64,000 nucleotides of DNA from contig OY735207.1 in assembly GCA_963457665.1 (NCBI GenBank), positions 32,497,078 to 32,561,077 on the forward strand. The letters run 5' to 3'. Positions within the stretch are counted from its first letter, which is position 1, and each line of letters starts with the position of its first letter. Positions 23,430-36,203 of the stretch are shown piece after piece. The notes below the pieces were generated by a model. It was not told the DNA's origin and did not search any database. It saw only the letters and a list, made by a program, of their open reading frames with translations. The stretch comes from Thysanoteuthis rhombus (lineage: Eukaryota > Mollusca > Cephalopoda > Oegopsida > Thysanoteuthidae). The position numbers were made by a program, and so were the translations under genes.

Positions 23430-25926
23430 ACAGCAAGGCATGAATCCACTCGTGCTTCTACTTCTGAGTAAACTGCAGAGCAGTAAGAGTCCTTTAGCTC
23501 AGCGAGACAGTCCATCTAAAAGTCTGACAGAAAAACCTACAGCTTGGTAATCAACGTAGCTGATGCCAAGCCCGGATAATGGGGAGAGTTGGACGTGGGG
23601 CTAGCAATTTCACCCAGTAAATTTACTTATTGCTGAAACCACAGCAGAATAGATGCAGCCCTATGTTGCAAAAGGAGGCCACAGGAATCGACAAACTCTA
23701 AGCACACAGTAACAATGAAAATTACACTAAGGTCAACTTTGTTCCATTCCTTCAGCCAAGGTTCAACAATGGTCAAGAAAAATACAAAACCACAAAGAAT
23801 GTCATTATCAAGTTAATTTTAAAAGATTAATGAATCCCTTTTAGAAGAATATTGATGACTGAAATATCATCTTATATACAAACTCCTTCTCCCAACTCTA
23901 TCCCATGTGACACAAATGAGAGCTTGGTGTCAAATCACAGATAGGGTCAAAGGTATAAGCCAGGGGCTTAAGTATCCCAAAATAGTTTGCTAAGCTTAGA
24001 TTATTCCTCAAATAAGGTAGCTTATTGTGTTGGCTGATAGTTCATGATAAATTATTATTGAGTATGCATGAAGAGAAGGATATTTGAAGATGATGCAGAG
24101 GAAATACTCACAGAAAACAAGTAATTAAAAAGAGGAAAAATATGGTAAAAAAGACTTAAGACAAAACTAAAAGAGCAGAACTTGGGGAATAAACAAAAAA
24201 GTGACAAGAGAAAAGGTAGAAAAACAGAGAAAGGGTAAAAAAAACAGGGAAGAGCTTGAAACGTACTCTAGCTGCAGATCACATTGGCAAGCAACAGATG
24301 CTTACATTAGAAGACAGAGATGGCAAAATCAAGTCAAGTAGGGAAAGACATTAAGAAAACGAGAACCTCCCTGTTTCAATAATTAAAGTACTATCAACTG
24401 ACGTTTAAATTGAGAACAGTAATGTTTCAACCAGATGTGACAGCAAACAAGGTAGTATTCACGCCACAAAATATAAAAAGCAGAAAAGCTCCTGGCAAAA
24501 ATGGCATTATAATGAAACTTTTCGACGATGGAGAAAAGGTCTGGACTTGTGTAACAATTCCAACAATGCTTACAAGAAAAAGTGCCCCTAAACTTGTGCC
24601 TAAGAAAAGGGATCCTACTACACAATGAGATGATAGAGACCTTGGCAATTACCACCATATTACTTTATTACCTCACATTTACGAGCTATACTCAAAAATA
24701 CTTATAAGTAAATTAACAAGTACTCAGGATGAAAATCAACCATGTGAACAAGCAGGCTTTAGAAGTGGAAACTCGACAATAGACCACCTACACACATTAA
24801 GCCAGCTGATTGAGGGGGCATCCTAATACAACAAACCACTTTGTTTGGCTTATGTTGACTAAAAAAAGTTTGATTCGATAAAAAATACAGCAGTCTTCAA
24901 ATCTATGCAAGAACAAGATATAAATGAGAATTATATAAAAGTAATTATATGCTTATATAAACAAAATGGCACTGCAATAGAATTGACAAAGATACTAGCG
25001 AGACAAAGATACCATCAAAATAAAGATTGGAGACAAAGATACTATTGAAATAAAGATTGGTGAAAGGAGTAAGACAAGGGGATATAATAATCACCCAAAC
25101 TCTCAACAGCCTTTCTTGAAAATAAACAGACATAGAATATTTGAACAATCTGAGGGACTATGATGGTAATGCATTTATAACAGAAACTGCGGAGGAACTA
25201 CAAAACATCTTAGGTGACCTAAATAGAGAAAGCCAAAAAAAAATACAAAAAAAAATTACAATAAGAACAGAGGGTATTAAGGAATACATTTACTCCTTAG
25301 TCAGGCGATAAAGCTGTAGACCCAAGAAAGGAAATAAGACAGCACAATGATTGGCTGGAAAGCATTTGGTATAAATAGAGTCATACTTGAAAAGCTAATT
25401 GCCGATAAGTTTAAAAGAAAGTATCTTATCCATGCATAATACACATAATGAGGTATTGATGTGAAACCTAGAAACTTGTCAAACCACTTGAAAACCAACT
25501 CAGAATAGCCCAGTGGGCAATGGAAAGAGCAATGCTAGGAATAATTCTTGGCAATAAAAAAAGATCAATACGGATTCAACAAAGGACAGAGTGAAAGATA
25601 TCATATAAGTCACCAAGCTCTGGGTTTTGGGACATTATTTCATTATTCTCAGTCTAACAAAGCCATTCAGCGAAATTATCACTATAAATAAGAATAAATA
25701 ATAGATATTCGTACGTACACTCGGTTTTGGACAGGGAACATAGCAAGGAGAAATAATAACGGATTGAGGGAATGGCTACCCAATTAGTGCCTGTAAGACA
25801 GTAAATGCAGTAGGAAAAGACCAGAGATGAGATGGAAAAGTTTGCTAGTAAAACATTGGCACAATCACGCTCATCATGGAGAGAAATGAGGAAGGCCTAT
25901 GTCCAGCAGTGGACTTCTAACGGCTG
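23430..25926 (+). pseudogene. RTE-type LINE remnant, 5'-truncated
   Basis: The reverse transcriptase is recognisable from about 24400. SRKAPGKNGIIM (the 'KAPG.DG' motif), LGNYHHITLLPHIYELYSKI and EQAGFRSGNSTIDHLHTL are followed by a stop, then KPLCLAYVD, where the catalytic-core strand should continue EKAFDS (here altered). At the 3' end SSWREMRKAYVQQWTSNG then stop (about 25875-25926) is the hallmark C-terminus of RTE elements found in insects and molluscs. The 5' part (23430-23640) resembles untranslated leader repeats seen again at about 54560 and 55320. The endonuclease domain is missing, and many stops are present. The element ends in a GTAT/TA microsatellite. Confidence 0.8.
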
Positions 25927-25927
25927 A

Positions 25928-25938
25928 GTGTGTGTATG

Positions 25939-25984
<46 letters not shown>
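25928..25984. repeat. (GTAT)n/(TA)n microsatellite at the RTE 3' end
   Basis: Starts immediately after the RTE stop codon with gtgtgtatgtatgta and passes into TA repeats. RTE elements usually end in short tandem repeats, so this is probably an expanded element tail. Confidence 0.85.
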
Positions 25985-25985
<1 letters not shown>

Positions 25986-26080
25986 TGGTATCTTTGCCAC
26001 ACACTATGTATATGACACAAAGGCAAGCCTATACATTAATTCGCACACATGGAAGAATAGGAGATAAACACTGTACAAAG

Positions 26081-26093
26081 CCCCCCCCCCCCC
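26081..26093. repeat. Poly-C tract
   Basis: Thirteen consecutive C residues on the plus strand, unusual in this AT-rich window. Confidence 0.95.
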
Positions 26094-26811
26094 TCCAACC
26101 CGACCCCAAATTTCCCACGCTGAAACCCAGAACCTGAAGGCATGTGTAGTAAGATAGAGAAATTAAGGAGTGGTGAACAGACAAAAGGTTCTCTGTGTCT
26201 GTCAAGATCAATGTAAGTCTTTTCATACACTGCTTTTGTTAATAAATAGTTGCTGCAGGAGGTGGGGGTGTATTAATATAAATAAACATACACACGCACA
26301 AAATTATCATCTCCAAAAAGGACAGGAAACCATGTTGACCTGATTGTTGCCGAGCATGTTATTTTTTTTCAATTTTCTAACTCCTGTGCCGGGGTTTTCT
26401 CGGCCATGGCATTGGACTGAGTATTTGCAAAGGCTGTACCAGTGAACAGGATGAATTTTTTGTGTGTGAGTGTGTGGGTGTAGATTTCTACGGTGTCTAC
26501 ATTCAGCACTCTAAAAAGATTTATTTTTTTATTTTTACTCACCTAGTATTTTCTCAAAATATTTGAGTTAATCTGTAAAACCAGATGAAAAAAAAAAATC
26601 AAAATATAAATATTTTTAGACAGACTTCCCTCAGAGTACCCAAGTACAGACCGCCAAGAACTTTTTTCTCTTTGCATAATTCAACCTAAGGATATGTGCT
26701 GTATTACTTAGACATGCTGATTTTTACTATGCCTCTGTTAAGCCTCTACAATGAAAAATTCTCAACTTGTGAGAGTGCATAATACACACTCACATAAATA
26801 CAATTTGCCAA

Positions 26812-26962
26812 TTTCCGTTATTACATGGTGAATATATCATCTGGCCAAGACAACGTAAATTAAATAAACAAAGAAAATGTGGTTGCCGCGGAAATCGAAT
26901 CTGCAACCGATAGGGTAGCTGCTTCAATGAAGTGTTGCTCTTACCATTGAGCTCAATAGCCA
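26812..26962 (-). mobile_element. tRNA-derived SINE, copy 1
   Basis: On the minus strand the head reads GGCTATTGAGCTCAATGGTA (A-box region), then GGTTGCAGATTCGAT (B box). It is followed by a body with 'GTCTTGGCCAGATGATATA' and a tail 'CCATGTAATAACGGAA'. The same order of blocks is found at 27010-27200 and 51790-52060. Promoter-like boxes fit RNA polymerase III transcription of an ancestral element. Confidence 0.75.
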
Positions 26963-27009
26963 CTGGTAATGCAAAGGCCCAAATAACTGCCTTCAACCAG
27001 AATTCCCAT

Positions 27010-27200
27010 CTCGTTCATTCTCGGTCTATTCACTTCTTTCAATGCAACAGTTATGTATTAAATATCAGTGGTAGGTTTGATTCCTGTAGCAGCTCCATTT
27101 TCTCTGTTCATTCTATATACAATGTCTGGGTTACACATTGGCCATATAATTACAGGAGATCATTTCAAATGAGTTTCTATGCGATATAACACAATTTATA
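27010..27200 (+). mobile_element. tRNA-derived SINE, copy 2 (opposite orientation to copy 1)
   Basis: The B-box region GTAGGTTTGATTCCTG (27071-27086) is followed by the body with 'cattggccatataattaca' and 'ggagatcatttcaaat', matching the other copies. The A-box part is badly diverged. It stands head to head with copy 1, about 50 bp apart. Confidence 0.7.
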
Positions 27201-27639
27201 ATTCATATATTTATATTTTGAATCAGCATTATCCAGGAAGGTTTTTTTCATCATTTATTTGAACCATCACAAATGTGAGAGGGTTCAATGCTTTCTTAAA
27301 TTTTATTTTGAGCTCTTATTTGTGTAGGCCTAAGTCATGGTCCTTCAATAGCACAGATGATGTAATTGGTGAACCAGGTTCAAACTCCTGCAGAGATAGG
27401 TGTCTTTTTTTCCTCCCAATTTTATATGCTTTCAAATTTTTTTACCCTCAAAACTCCCAGAAATTTGTCAGTTTTAATGAAAAAATTTTTCCAGTTTTAT
27501 CAACGATCCGGTTATAATGCTAAACTGGACCCTTACTTTCCATTTGTCATAGGAAAACTGCAAACGTGGATTTCTTTTTTCTAAAAGTGCTAATATAATT
27601 TTGGCTGTATCTATATTATATAAAGTTCTGAAGTATAGT

Positions 27640-27800
27640 ATTTGGACAACGGTGTTCCGGACATTTGTGTCCATTATTTCTGCATTCCACTAAATTGCAT
27701 CCAGGGCAATTGTGTTCCAGTCATTGACGTCCAGTATTTTTTTGCATTTCAGCCATTTGCTTCCCACTAAATTCTCCTAGTCATTGGTGTCACCAGTCAT
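27640..27800. repeat. Degenerate short tandem repeat ('tgtccagtcatt' type)
   Basis: The words 'gtccggacatttgtgtcc', 'gtgttccagtcattgacgtcc', 'cagccatttgcttcc' and 'agtcattggtgtcaccagtc' follow each other with spacing of about 20-30 nt. Units are strongly diverged. Confidence 0.55.
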
Positions 27801-28944
27801 TTGCATTCTACTTTTCTTGCAAAGGATTGCCTAAACAAGGCATACTTTTTGAATTTGGACTTTCAAATTGAAATTTTTAATAAGTAAAATGAATGATGCA
27901 ATATAAGAGCTGCATCAAAATTTGAAGTAACTTTTTTTACTTTTGTTGTTTTTGTTACAAAAAGAATAAAAAATAAAAATGAAAAAAGTATTTATTCAAA
28001 CCTTTTTTACAAAGAATAAATAACTATATGGATAGTAGAATAAAAACTTTATCTGCAATTATTTTCCGTACAAAAATGAATGAAAAGTAGTTATAATTTG
28101 ATTGAGAATCGTAAAAATGCGTAAAAAATTTTCATGCAATCCTCCTTGTTCAGATTAAAGACAAGTGTATGCATATCAATACCAATATAACTGAAAAGAT
28201 ATCAGTGCAGACAACTACATTCCAAAGGAAAGGGAGGGATTGTAATTTTTCTAAAATCCACTGGACAATTGGTAATCTCCTGAGATAATCTGTATTATCT
28301 TTATGAAAAAGGATTATCTAAAGGGTGGGTTTTGTGAAAAGTACAACTTCATTTCTGAAATAAGCCGTTAATTCATTGAAATGCATATTCTAAATCTTTC
28401 CTGACTTTAATAATTATGTAAAGGATATTATGGATCATATTTGACGAAAAGACAGAAGAAAGTACAATTCCATAATCCAAGTCCCCAAAATATCCAACAC
28501 TGTACAGGTACCATTCATTTGCATTGGAAAAATTTTGAGCATTCCCAGACCTCAAAGATGGTGATAATGATATGATAGGCGGAAAAGTTAGAGGTTGGAG
28601 AGTTAGGAGGTACAGGAGGCTGGCATGTAGGAAGTGTGGATGAAGGTGTGTGCTGCCTCTATAGCAGTTTGATGCAAAACAGAAGTTGAGCTCTATTTTC
28701 ACTTTTCACCTTTTTTCATGTAAGGAAAGAAAGTGGCGTGAGGCAGACTTTCGAAAAGCAGTGAATACCTGTCTCTGTAAAGAGTTGCATAGCCAGGTGG
28801 GAACTTGAACAGGGGCCTTATAAGAATTTAATGACGGATTATTAACACCCAAGCATTCTCTCCAATGATTATTTGGTTTATACTAAATCTTACGTAAAGT
28901 ACAGAATACAGTATGAATTATCGGCATGGAAAATTAAATCAACA

Positions 28945-29165
28945 ATTTTGATTCTGGTTGAGACTGCTTACATCATATTAATGCATTTGGGAAAGGCATG
29001 AATTCATTACCCACTGTCCCATCACTAGATACCTTGATGGTACAAAACGATGATTGTAGAAGAGCAGGTGAGTGAACACAAGGGAAAAACCACTTTACCT
29101 AAACAGTAGAAGTAAAAACTATTGCTTTCGCCCCATTGTCAACCCTGATAAGATCCAATCAATTA
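28945..29165 (+). repeat. Dispersed SINE-like repeat
   Basis: The order 'gggaaaggcatgaattca', 'ccatcactagatacc', 'acaaaacgatgatt', 'aaaccactttacctaa', 'cagtagaagtaaaa', 'gtcaaccctgat' is shared with 52620-52860. Gene-free, with no long reading frame. Confidence 0.65.
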
Positions 29166-30579
29166 ATCTGATAATGAACTCTAATTAGGTATGAACTAAA
29201 ATTTTCAGTGTGAAATCAACACCTGCGAAATTCCAAGATCTGGCAAAAATTGGCATGTTTGATTTTGATAAAAAATTTTATACTTATATATTAAAAGATT
29301 TTTTTTTTGATTTTACAATCCAAATTTCAAAGAATAATTTGTTTTTCATAGGATTCCTACCCCAATTTATTTAATAAAATAAGAAGATCCAAAACTCTAA
29401 TGCATCAAATTACCCAATGCAGACAGTTGGAGGGCCAGCTCGATAGTTGAGAGGGCTATGTATCAACTTCCCACCAATGTCAGTCAGTCCAGTCCAGGAT
29501 TTCTAGTACTCACTTTCAAGGCAAGAAGGCTCTCCCAAATTGGAACATCAGTGCAATACTATCTTCCTATCTCTATTCCCACCAATTATTTGGACTTATG
29601 CCAGACTAAACTAAACTTGGTAAATATCAACTTAAAAAGTGATTCAAAAGATTTCATTTTATTGAACCAATGTTCCCCATACTATTTTTGGCCATGACCT
29701 TGAACAAAGGGGCCTGACAACTCAGGGCAGAAACTTAATTTCAGTGTTTCTTCATTACTGAATTTTTCTTCCATCTAAAAATCCAGTACAAGCATTTGCT
29801 ATGAACAGACTTGAATACATTGGGAGTTCTCATACTTTATTATTCACAACTATTTTCCTATCCCAAAGTCTTAATGACGCTTCATTTTCATAAATTGTGA
29901 CGTGAATATATTTGCACTTACATTTATTTTTACAATATTTTTTTTTTCTTTTTCTTCAAACCATCCAGCAAACCTCATGAGAATCCTTTCAATTCTGATC
30001 TGGGGGCCATGGTTTTGGGAACCACTGAATTAAATATATCTAATATTATAGGATTGTCACAACCTGATATCAGGAAAATTAGCACTTTTCACTTTCTGAC
30101 CTATTTATCTTTTTCTTTTTTTTTGTAGACCTCGGGTCAGATAAGGGTAAGAAAATCTTATAATTGACAGTAAATTTAGACGAGGGGATGTTACAGAGAG
30201 AATAATCTGTGCCAAAATATCTTTGAAAGGTAACTTGATAATTTTCACATCAACTTCATGTAAGGAATCTTTTATATTGCTTCCCTACCCACCAACCGGA
30301 TAAGGATTTGGAGGGAGGAAGTTAATAATAGGTACATTAGGTACCCCGCAATATTAATAGAAAATGATCAGTTGGGTTACTAGTAGTTCTCTGCTTCATA
30401 TACATGATAAACAGACCAAGAACAAAACGTAATATCCAAAGATTATCCTAAGTTAGAACAGATAGACTATAATCATAAAAAAAACAACACACATACTTAA
30501 ATATACATCATTTTTTTTTTAATATCCTTGATGCAATGATAGCAAGTCATTTTAAGTACCTCAATAAATGCTTTTCAGC

Positions 30580-30795
30580 CAAAGCCATAGGATTTTCTTC
30601 TATCAGAGTAACTTTCCCTTGGATGAACTGCCTTACAGCTGCCCTGCAATCTAACCAGAGCTGTGGAGAGAAGTGGATTCGTGCTTCTCCCAAGGGCATT
30701 ACTGCAAAGTGAACGTAAAGAGCCTTGACTGAAACTCAGCTCACCAATTTCATTTTCCATGAAAGTACCTGTTACACCACTTCTCACATCCAATG
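30580..30795 (-). repeat. Dispersed SINE-like repeat
   Basis: The minus strand reads gtggtgtaacaggta ... tcactttgcagtaatgccc, then ttgggagaagcacgaatcca. The plus strand at about 54433-54560 carries the same blocks in the same order. An open frame across it is not a gene. Confidence 0.65.
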
Positions 30796-32307
30796 GATTG
30801 ATTATAGAGGAAATATTTTATCTGGAAAGACTCGCAGTTTTGGGTTTGTTTTTTTTTTTAATCTTCAAATTACACATTCTAAGCCTTAAATTCTGAGTGA
30901 CAATTACTAAAAAGACCATAATTTGGTCACAATCCACTCCTACATTTTAATTCTACGAAGATAGAAATAGAAACGAGAAAATAATTTAGATTTTCTCTAA
31001 AATTACAGACTGGGGCATTACTCGTCTGTATCCAGGCTTGGGGACATTTTCACAGGAGAGTGGACAACCACAGTGGAACAGGTGCAATAAGCTATGCAGT
31101 TGAATAATTCCAACAAATTTGTACCTATTTCTTTAAAGAAATTAATCAGTTCAGAAGAGGGAGAAAAAAATTTACAACTTGGTTAATTGTCTGGAAAGAA
31201 TTTCTCTCCTAAAACCACTCATCTAGCTGTAGTGCACAAAATTGGCACTTCTAATAACTATTTTTCAACCTTAACTAAAATGGGAAATATTTGTCGGTAA
31301 TTTCCTCGAAGATAATCATCATGTTCTTTCTTTATGGTCAAAGATGACCATGGCTTCAGTTCAGAGTGGCGCAGCAGCTGCAGAGTCATGAATTGCGCTC
31401 GACTTGGATTATAGGGAGGGAGAGATATGCAAATGGTCAATCTCATTTTCACTAGTCCCTCCATGGGTCTAGTGGCAAGATATACTCAGTACGGCTTGGA
31501 AACAGGCAAGGATGTAATAGATAATCAGGGTGCTCTACATGTCTGGCCATACTCTTTGAGCTCAACAACACACAGGTTTGGAATTAGAGTTGTATAACTC
31601 CTAGACTGGTCGCTAATCATAGCTACAGAGCCTAGTTACCCTTGCTATTAATCCACAGCTGAGGTAGGGGAGAAGAGAGGGATTTATGTTTTACCCAAGT
31701 GAATAAAAACTGACTCAGCTTACTGATTTTATTCTCTGTACCATTAACTATTAGGCGACTACCATCTGCACCTCTTTCTTGAAGATGAGGCAATTATAAA
31801 ATGTGTCAAGATTAGTATTATAGTTACATTGTAAATTGGACCTCCCTCCTAAGATCTTAGTAAATGAATTTTTCTCAAAACTGTTTCTTGTAGAAAGATC
31901 TTACAGAATGAAACTACAAAAAATTACTCATGGAAAAATTTTTCATAGGAATGAACCTATTTTAGATTAACCGCATTTCAATTTTTATAGAGTTGTCAAT
32001 CATCTGTGTGGGTTGAATGCACAATGGCCCAGAAACTTGCCCTTGAAGCAATAGAGACATGTTAAAAAAAGCCAATGACATCATGTGCAGAATGTATAGC
32101 CTGGGTAGGGCCCAGTACTGAAGTGCTAGTAAATTATCAAAATACTAAACCTACCCCATATAGTATTCCTTCTCCACACCTTATGGCCAGAAATCAGTTA
32201 TTTTGAATGTCAAGTCACAAGATATTAGCTGGACCTGGGTGGTGGGTGCTCTGCTGATGTTGACTACTAAGATATCATCAGTACTCTCTCTCACACATAC
32301 ACATATA

Positions 32308-32310
<3 letters not shown>

Positions 32311-32371
<61 letters not shown>
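32311..32371. repeat. (TA)n microsatellite
   Basis: Uninterrupted TA run of about 61 nt. Confidence 0.95.
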
Positions 32372-32373
<2 letters not shown>

Positions 32374-33561
32374 CTGTAATTCAAGCACATGGAATGTATC
32401 TTTATTAACTCCAATATCATGCAAAGAAACCAATATATCTTCTTGTTAATTATTTTTGCTATCTTTCCTTATTTCTGTCTATCAACTACACTGATAACTT
32501 TACTTTCAGGCCTCAGACTTGTGAGCAAGGATTAATAATTATCATAATGAATTGATTTCTACTTGTTTTGACCCTTCTGGATTTTTATTCATTTTTTTGA
32601 CCGAATAAAAACTTTTCCTCCTGCCTTAATAAATTGAAGTACAAAAATGTCCATTGCTTAGCTTCTGGCTTCTCGTGGGTGATAGATGATCCCCATCATA
32701 CTCAGTTCCCAGAAAACTTATGCTGATCTATTTGATTACTTTCTGCTAAGAAAAGAAAAGAAATCCTCCCTCCAAGGTTAATATATAATCTATCTTGAAA
32801 CTAGGACAGCTAAGTTAGATTTATAGGAAGTTCAGAGACGACTCATTAGAAACAAAAAAATGTATCCAAGCAAATGTGTTTGTACAGTTCTAACCAGAAG
32901 AGATAGGTGAGTGTAGTAAGCCATTACAGTTTTTTTTACCCCCACTATAATTTTTCATGTGACCAACTTGAAAGTTCTATTAACCAATTTTATTTTCATA
33001 TGAAAAGTATCTGCCAACTTGAAAGTCTACACTGGTTTTTGGTGAATATAACTATTCACAAAACAGGTTTATATTTTCATTCTATGTCAATACAGATATT
33101 CACAGGACTAAGCAAACTTTAAAGCCAAGTCTGATTCATAGAGCATAAACTCCCCCAGCAAAGGATTGTAAGACTAATTTTCTAACAAGCATTCTTCTGC
33201 AAGCACCTACAAAATAGAATTTAAAAAAAAAAACACAATTATATTGAATTTACCTCAATCATAAATATTTTGCAACTTCATTTGTTTTCTAATGCAATTG
33301 TAAATGGTGATAGGAAAATTCAGTCTGACATAAACAAATCAATTTATTCTCCCACTCATTTTGGCTTGGCAGTGGAGACATTTGGAGTTAGGCTTTAAAA
33401 CTAGTCCAAATATCTTGTGACAAACATCATCTTCTGAGCTTTCTACAAAGAAAAAGGTCATTGTTTTCTAGAAATAATAAGATAAAATGATAGATTGTCT
33501 TGAGGATTGTTGTTTGTTATTCATCTACACTCAACTCATAACATGTTGACGTTGGTGAGCT

Positions 33562-33920
33562 TCATGTATGTAATCGCGTCATCTCTAAAAGTACTCGATG
33601 AATTCTGGTGAGATTTTGGGGAAGAGCATACGACAGGATAAGAAAGGGGTGGTTGAATTTTGAAGTGGATCTCGGAATTTCTTTTCGATTAGGGAATTTT
33701 CTTTCCATTTTTTTCTCCATACATTCATGTATGTGTTCATGACTGTCCAAACAATTTCTCCCAAAATTCTCCATGAATTTCAATGAGATTCTGTGGAAGG
33801 GTGACCAATAGACTACAGAAGAATTGATCAAACTTTGTAGCAGATCTAATTACCTCCCCAAAATCATATTTATGTTGTAACTATATGACATCACCAAAAT
33901 TTTTTGTCTGTCCAAACAAT
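33562..33920 (-). repeat. Copy of the ~150-bp dispersed repeat of 4429-5010
   Basis: Read on the minus strand it carries two units with 'ccacagaatctcattgaaat' and 'ttggacagtcatgaac' landmarks. The 89-codon frame across it is fortuitous. Confidence 0.65.
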
Positions 33921-34003
33921 ATCTCTTCAAGTAATCCTGAATTATCCAGCCATTCAATATTAATGAAAAAAATAGTTGTATTCAGAGTTCTCTTCTTAAA
34001 ACC

Positions 34004-34125
34004 TTAACACACATCCAAACATCTCTTCCGCTTTTCAAAACAGTCGGCAAGATCCTGTTTCAGGATTGCCATCAACTGCCTCATCACATTCTCCTTAATC
34101 TCATCCACAGTCTGAAATCTCTTTC
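34004..34125 (-). pseudogene. Mariner transposase C-terminal fragment
   Basis: An open minus-strand stretch of about 39 codons reads RFQTVDEIKENVMRQLMAIL, then KQDLADCFEKRKRCLDVC and a TAA. This is the conserved C-terminus of mariner transposases (RF.TV.EIKE ... F..CFE.WKR..D.C). The rest of the transposase is not recognisable upstream, and the usual last few residues are lost. It is distinct from the larger mariner wreck near 40 kb. Confidence 0.7.
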
Positions 34126-35870
34126 AAGAGCAACAAAAAAAAAAAAATGTGGCAGAAAGTCAAATCTTGATTATAGACCTGGATGATGCGATGCTTTACC
34201 AAAACAAACCTCCACCTTATGTACTGTAAACTGTCACACAGTACACAAACTCACTCAATCGCATCTCCTGGCTAAGTAAGCCCACAGGGGTTTGTTCACT
34301 CATGCAGAGTAAGGTCTCTTCTGATTGGATACCAAGTAACATCCAGGCTACATAAAAAGTTCAAGATATTCTGGATACCTTTAGGACAAACCTCATATAC
34401 AGGAACCTGTAGTGCATGGGGCAACCATTGAGAATGCAAAAACTGAGCACGAGGACAATTGACTGATCTAGATTATGCCCTCTGTCATTTGTGTTTTCAA
34501 TTACGCAATGATAATGTTGAAAATAAAGAGAATGTAGAAAATAGTGCTTTTTGTAATTACACTATGTGCATAGTTCAAATACTTGTTTAGATTAAAGGAC
34601 TCTTTCACAGTAATATCTTTAGTTTGCTTGCCTGTTGTATTTGAACTGGTGTCACTAAGGGTATCTAAGTTCAGCTTGCCTGGGTCACCAAGAATCCTAG
34701 GGCCAGACCTGGCACTAGTTTTGTCTCCATGGAGTTAGTCCTAAAATTTGTATTTACTATCATGTACATCAGCAGAAACGCTAGGTCCAACTGCATCCCA
34801 CTCCAAATTCTCAAATTTGTACCCCTCACAAAAATAAAAGGGTCAAAGTATTATTTGTTTTGAAAGTTTTATTCCAATTTTGAATTTTATTTTCAAACTC
34901 CTTTTAATTGTATTCAGAAAAAAATATATAACAATTTTTAAAATAAAGATAGTCTCGTCGATTTTCTGAAAATTATTTTTTCATCTTCGAAAACTTCTTT
35001 TGGGACATATATATGAAGTGTTCACTCACTTCATTTTTTTCACTTCAGTATACAGAATGTTGTAAACATCTTAGAAATTTAAACAATTTTAACCGAAAAT
35101 GAGGAAAAGTTGCGATCAGACTAATATTGTGAAGAATGAAAAGACATTACATACACAGAGGCGGCACATGGGACCTGTAGAGGGTGGCACAGTCAAACTT
35201 AGTGCTATCACTCTCATAACTGAAGTAAAAGGTAGCTTAATGATGTTAAAGCACACAAATACAAAGAAATAATAGAATTAATGAAAAGAAGAACAAAAGT
35301 ATTGTTATATCTTTGAATGAATCAAATTGTTAAATTCTTTTCATTTGTCGGCCATTTTGAATATCCAGTGTGCTAGACTTCATGATATTAGGACCACATT
35401 CCTTGCATTTTACTGTAATTACAACATCAAGTCCATAATTGATGTAATTACTATGCAAGTCATGACACAAAACAAGCATTTCAAATGAAGTTAAAAAAAT
35501 CATTTATAAAATATCCCAGCAATAACACTAAATTCTCTTTGTGAAGACAAGTGGGCCATTGAGGTGTTCTGCGGTCCTTGGATCTATTTTTTTTTTAAAT
35601 GTTCAAGTCTTATGTATTTGTGGGCCATTGAGCAATGGTTGGCTTTTAGATAGACTTTCACATCATAATTTGTTTAATTTTTTGCCAACGTAAGCAATGC
35701 ATTGTATAATTTGTTCACTATAGGCATGTCCAGAGACTTAAAACTTTGCAATGTGTCAATAAACCAAACTGTGTATAAATACATAAAACAAATACTTTAT
35801 GCAGATTTTTATATCACTTTTTATTCTAAGAGTAAATATTTGGAATTTATAGGCCTCAAGGGCTAATTTT

Positions 35871-36203
35871 TATATGCAAGATATGTATTATATGTATATG
35901 CACATGTAAGATATGTATTATATGTATATGCACATGTAAGATATGTATTATATGTATATGCACATGTAAGATATGTATTATATGCATATGCACATGTAAG
36001 ATATGTATTATATGTATATGCACATGTAAGATATGTATTATATGTATATGCGCATGTAAGATATGTATTATATGTATATGCACATGTAAGATATGTATTA
36101 TATGTATATGCACATGTAAGATATGTATTATATGTATATGCACATGTAAGATATGTATTATATGTATATGCACATGTAAGATATGTATTATATGTATATG
36201 CAC
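35871..36203. repeat. 30-bp tandem array, 11 nearly identical units
   Basis: A 30-nt unit containing atatgtattatatgtatatg repeats from 35881 with exact 30-nt spacing through 36203, with a partial unit before it. Only two single-base variants are visible (in the units at 35971 and 36031). The unit length is a multiple of three, so the minus strand remains open for 149 codons as repeated HIHIIHILHV. That frame has no start context or homology that I recognise, and I do not call it a gene. Confidence 0.98.

Noticed and set aside
24383-24658. Minus-strand frames over the RTE region
   Set aside because: They are antisense shadows of the RTE reverse transcriptase.
35871-36203. CRISPR-like array
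   Set aside because: The repeats are contiguous with no unique spacers, and the context is an animal genome.
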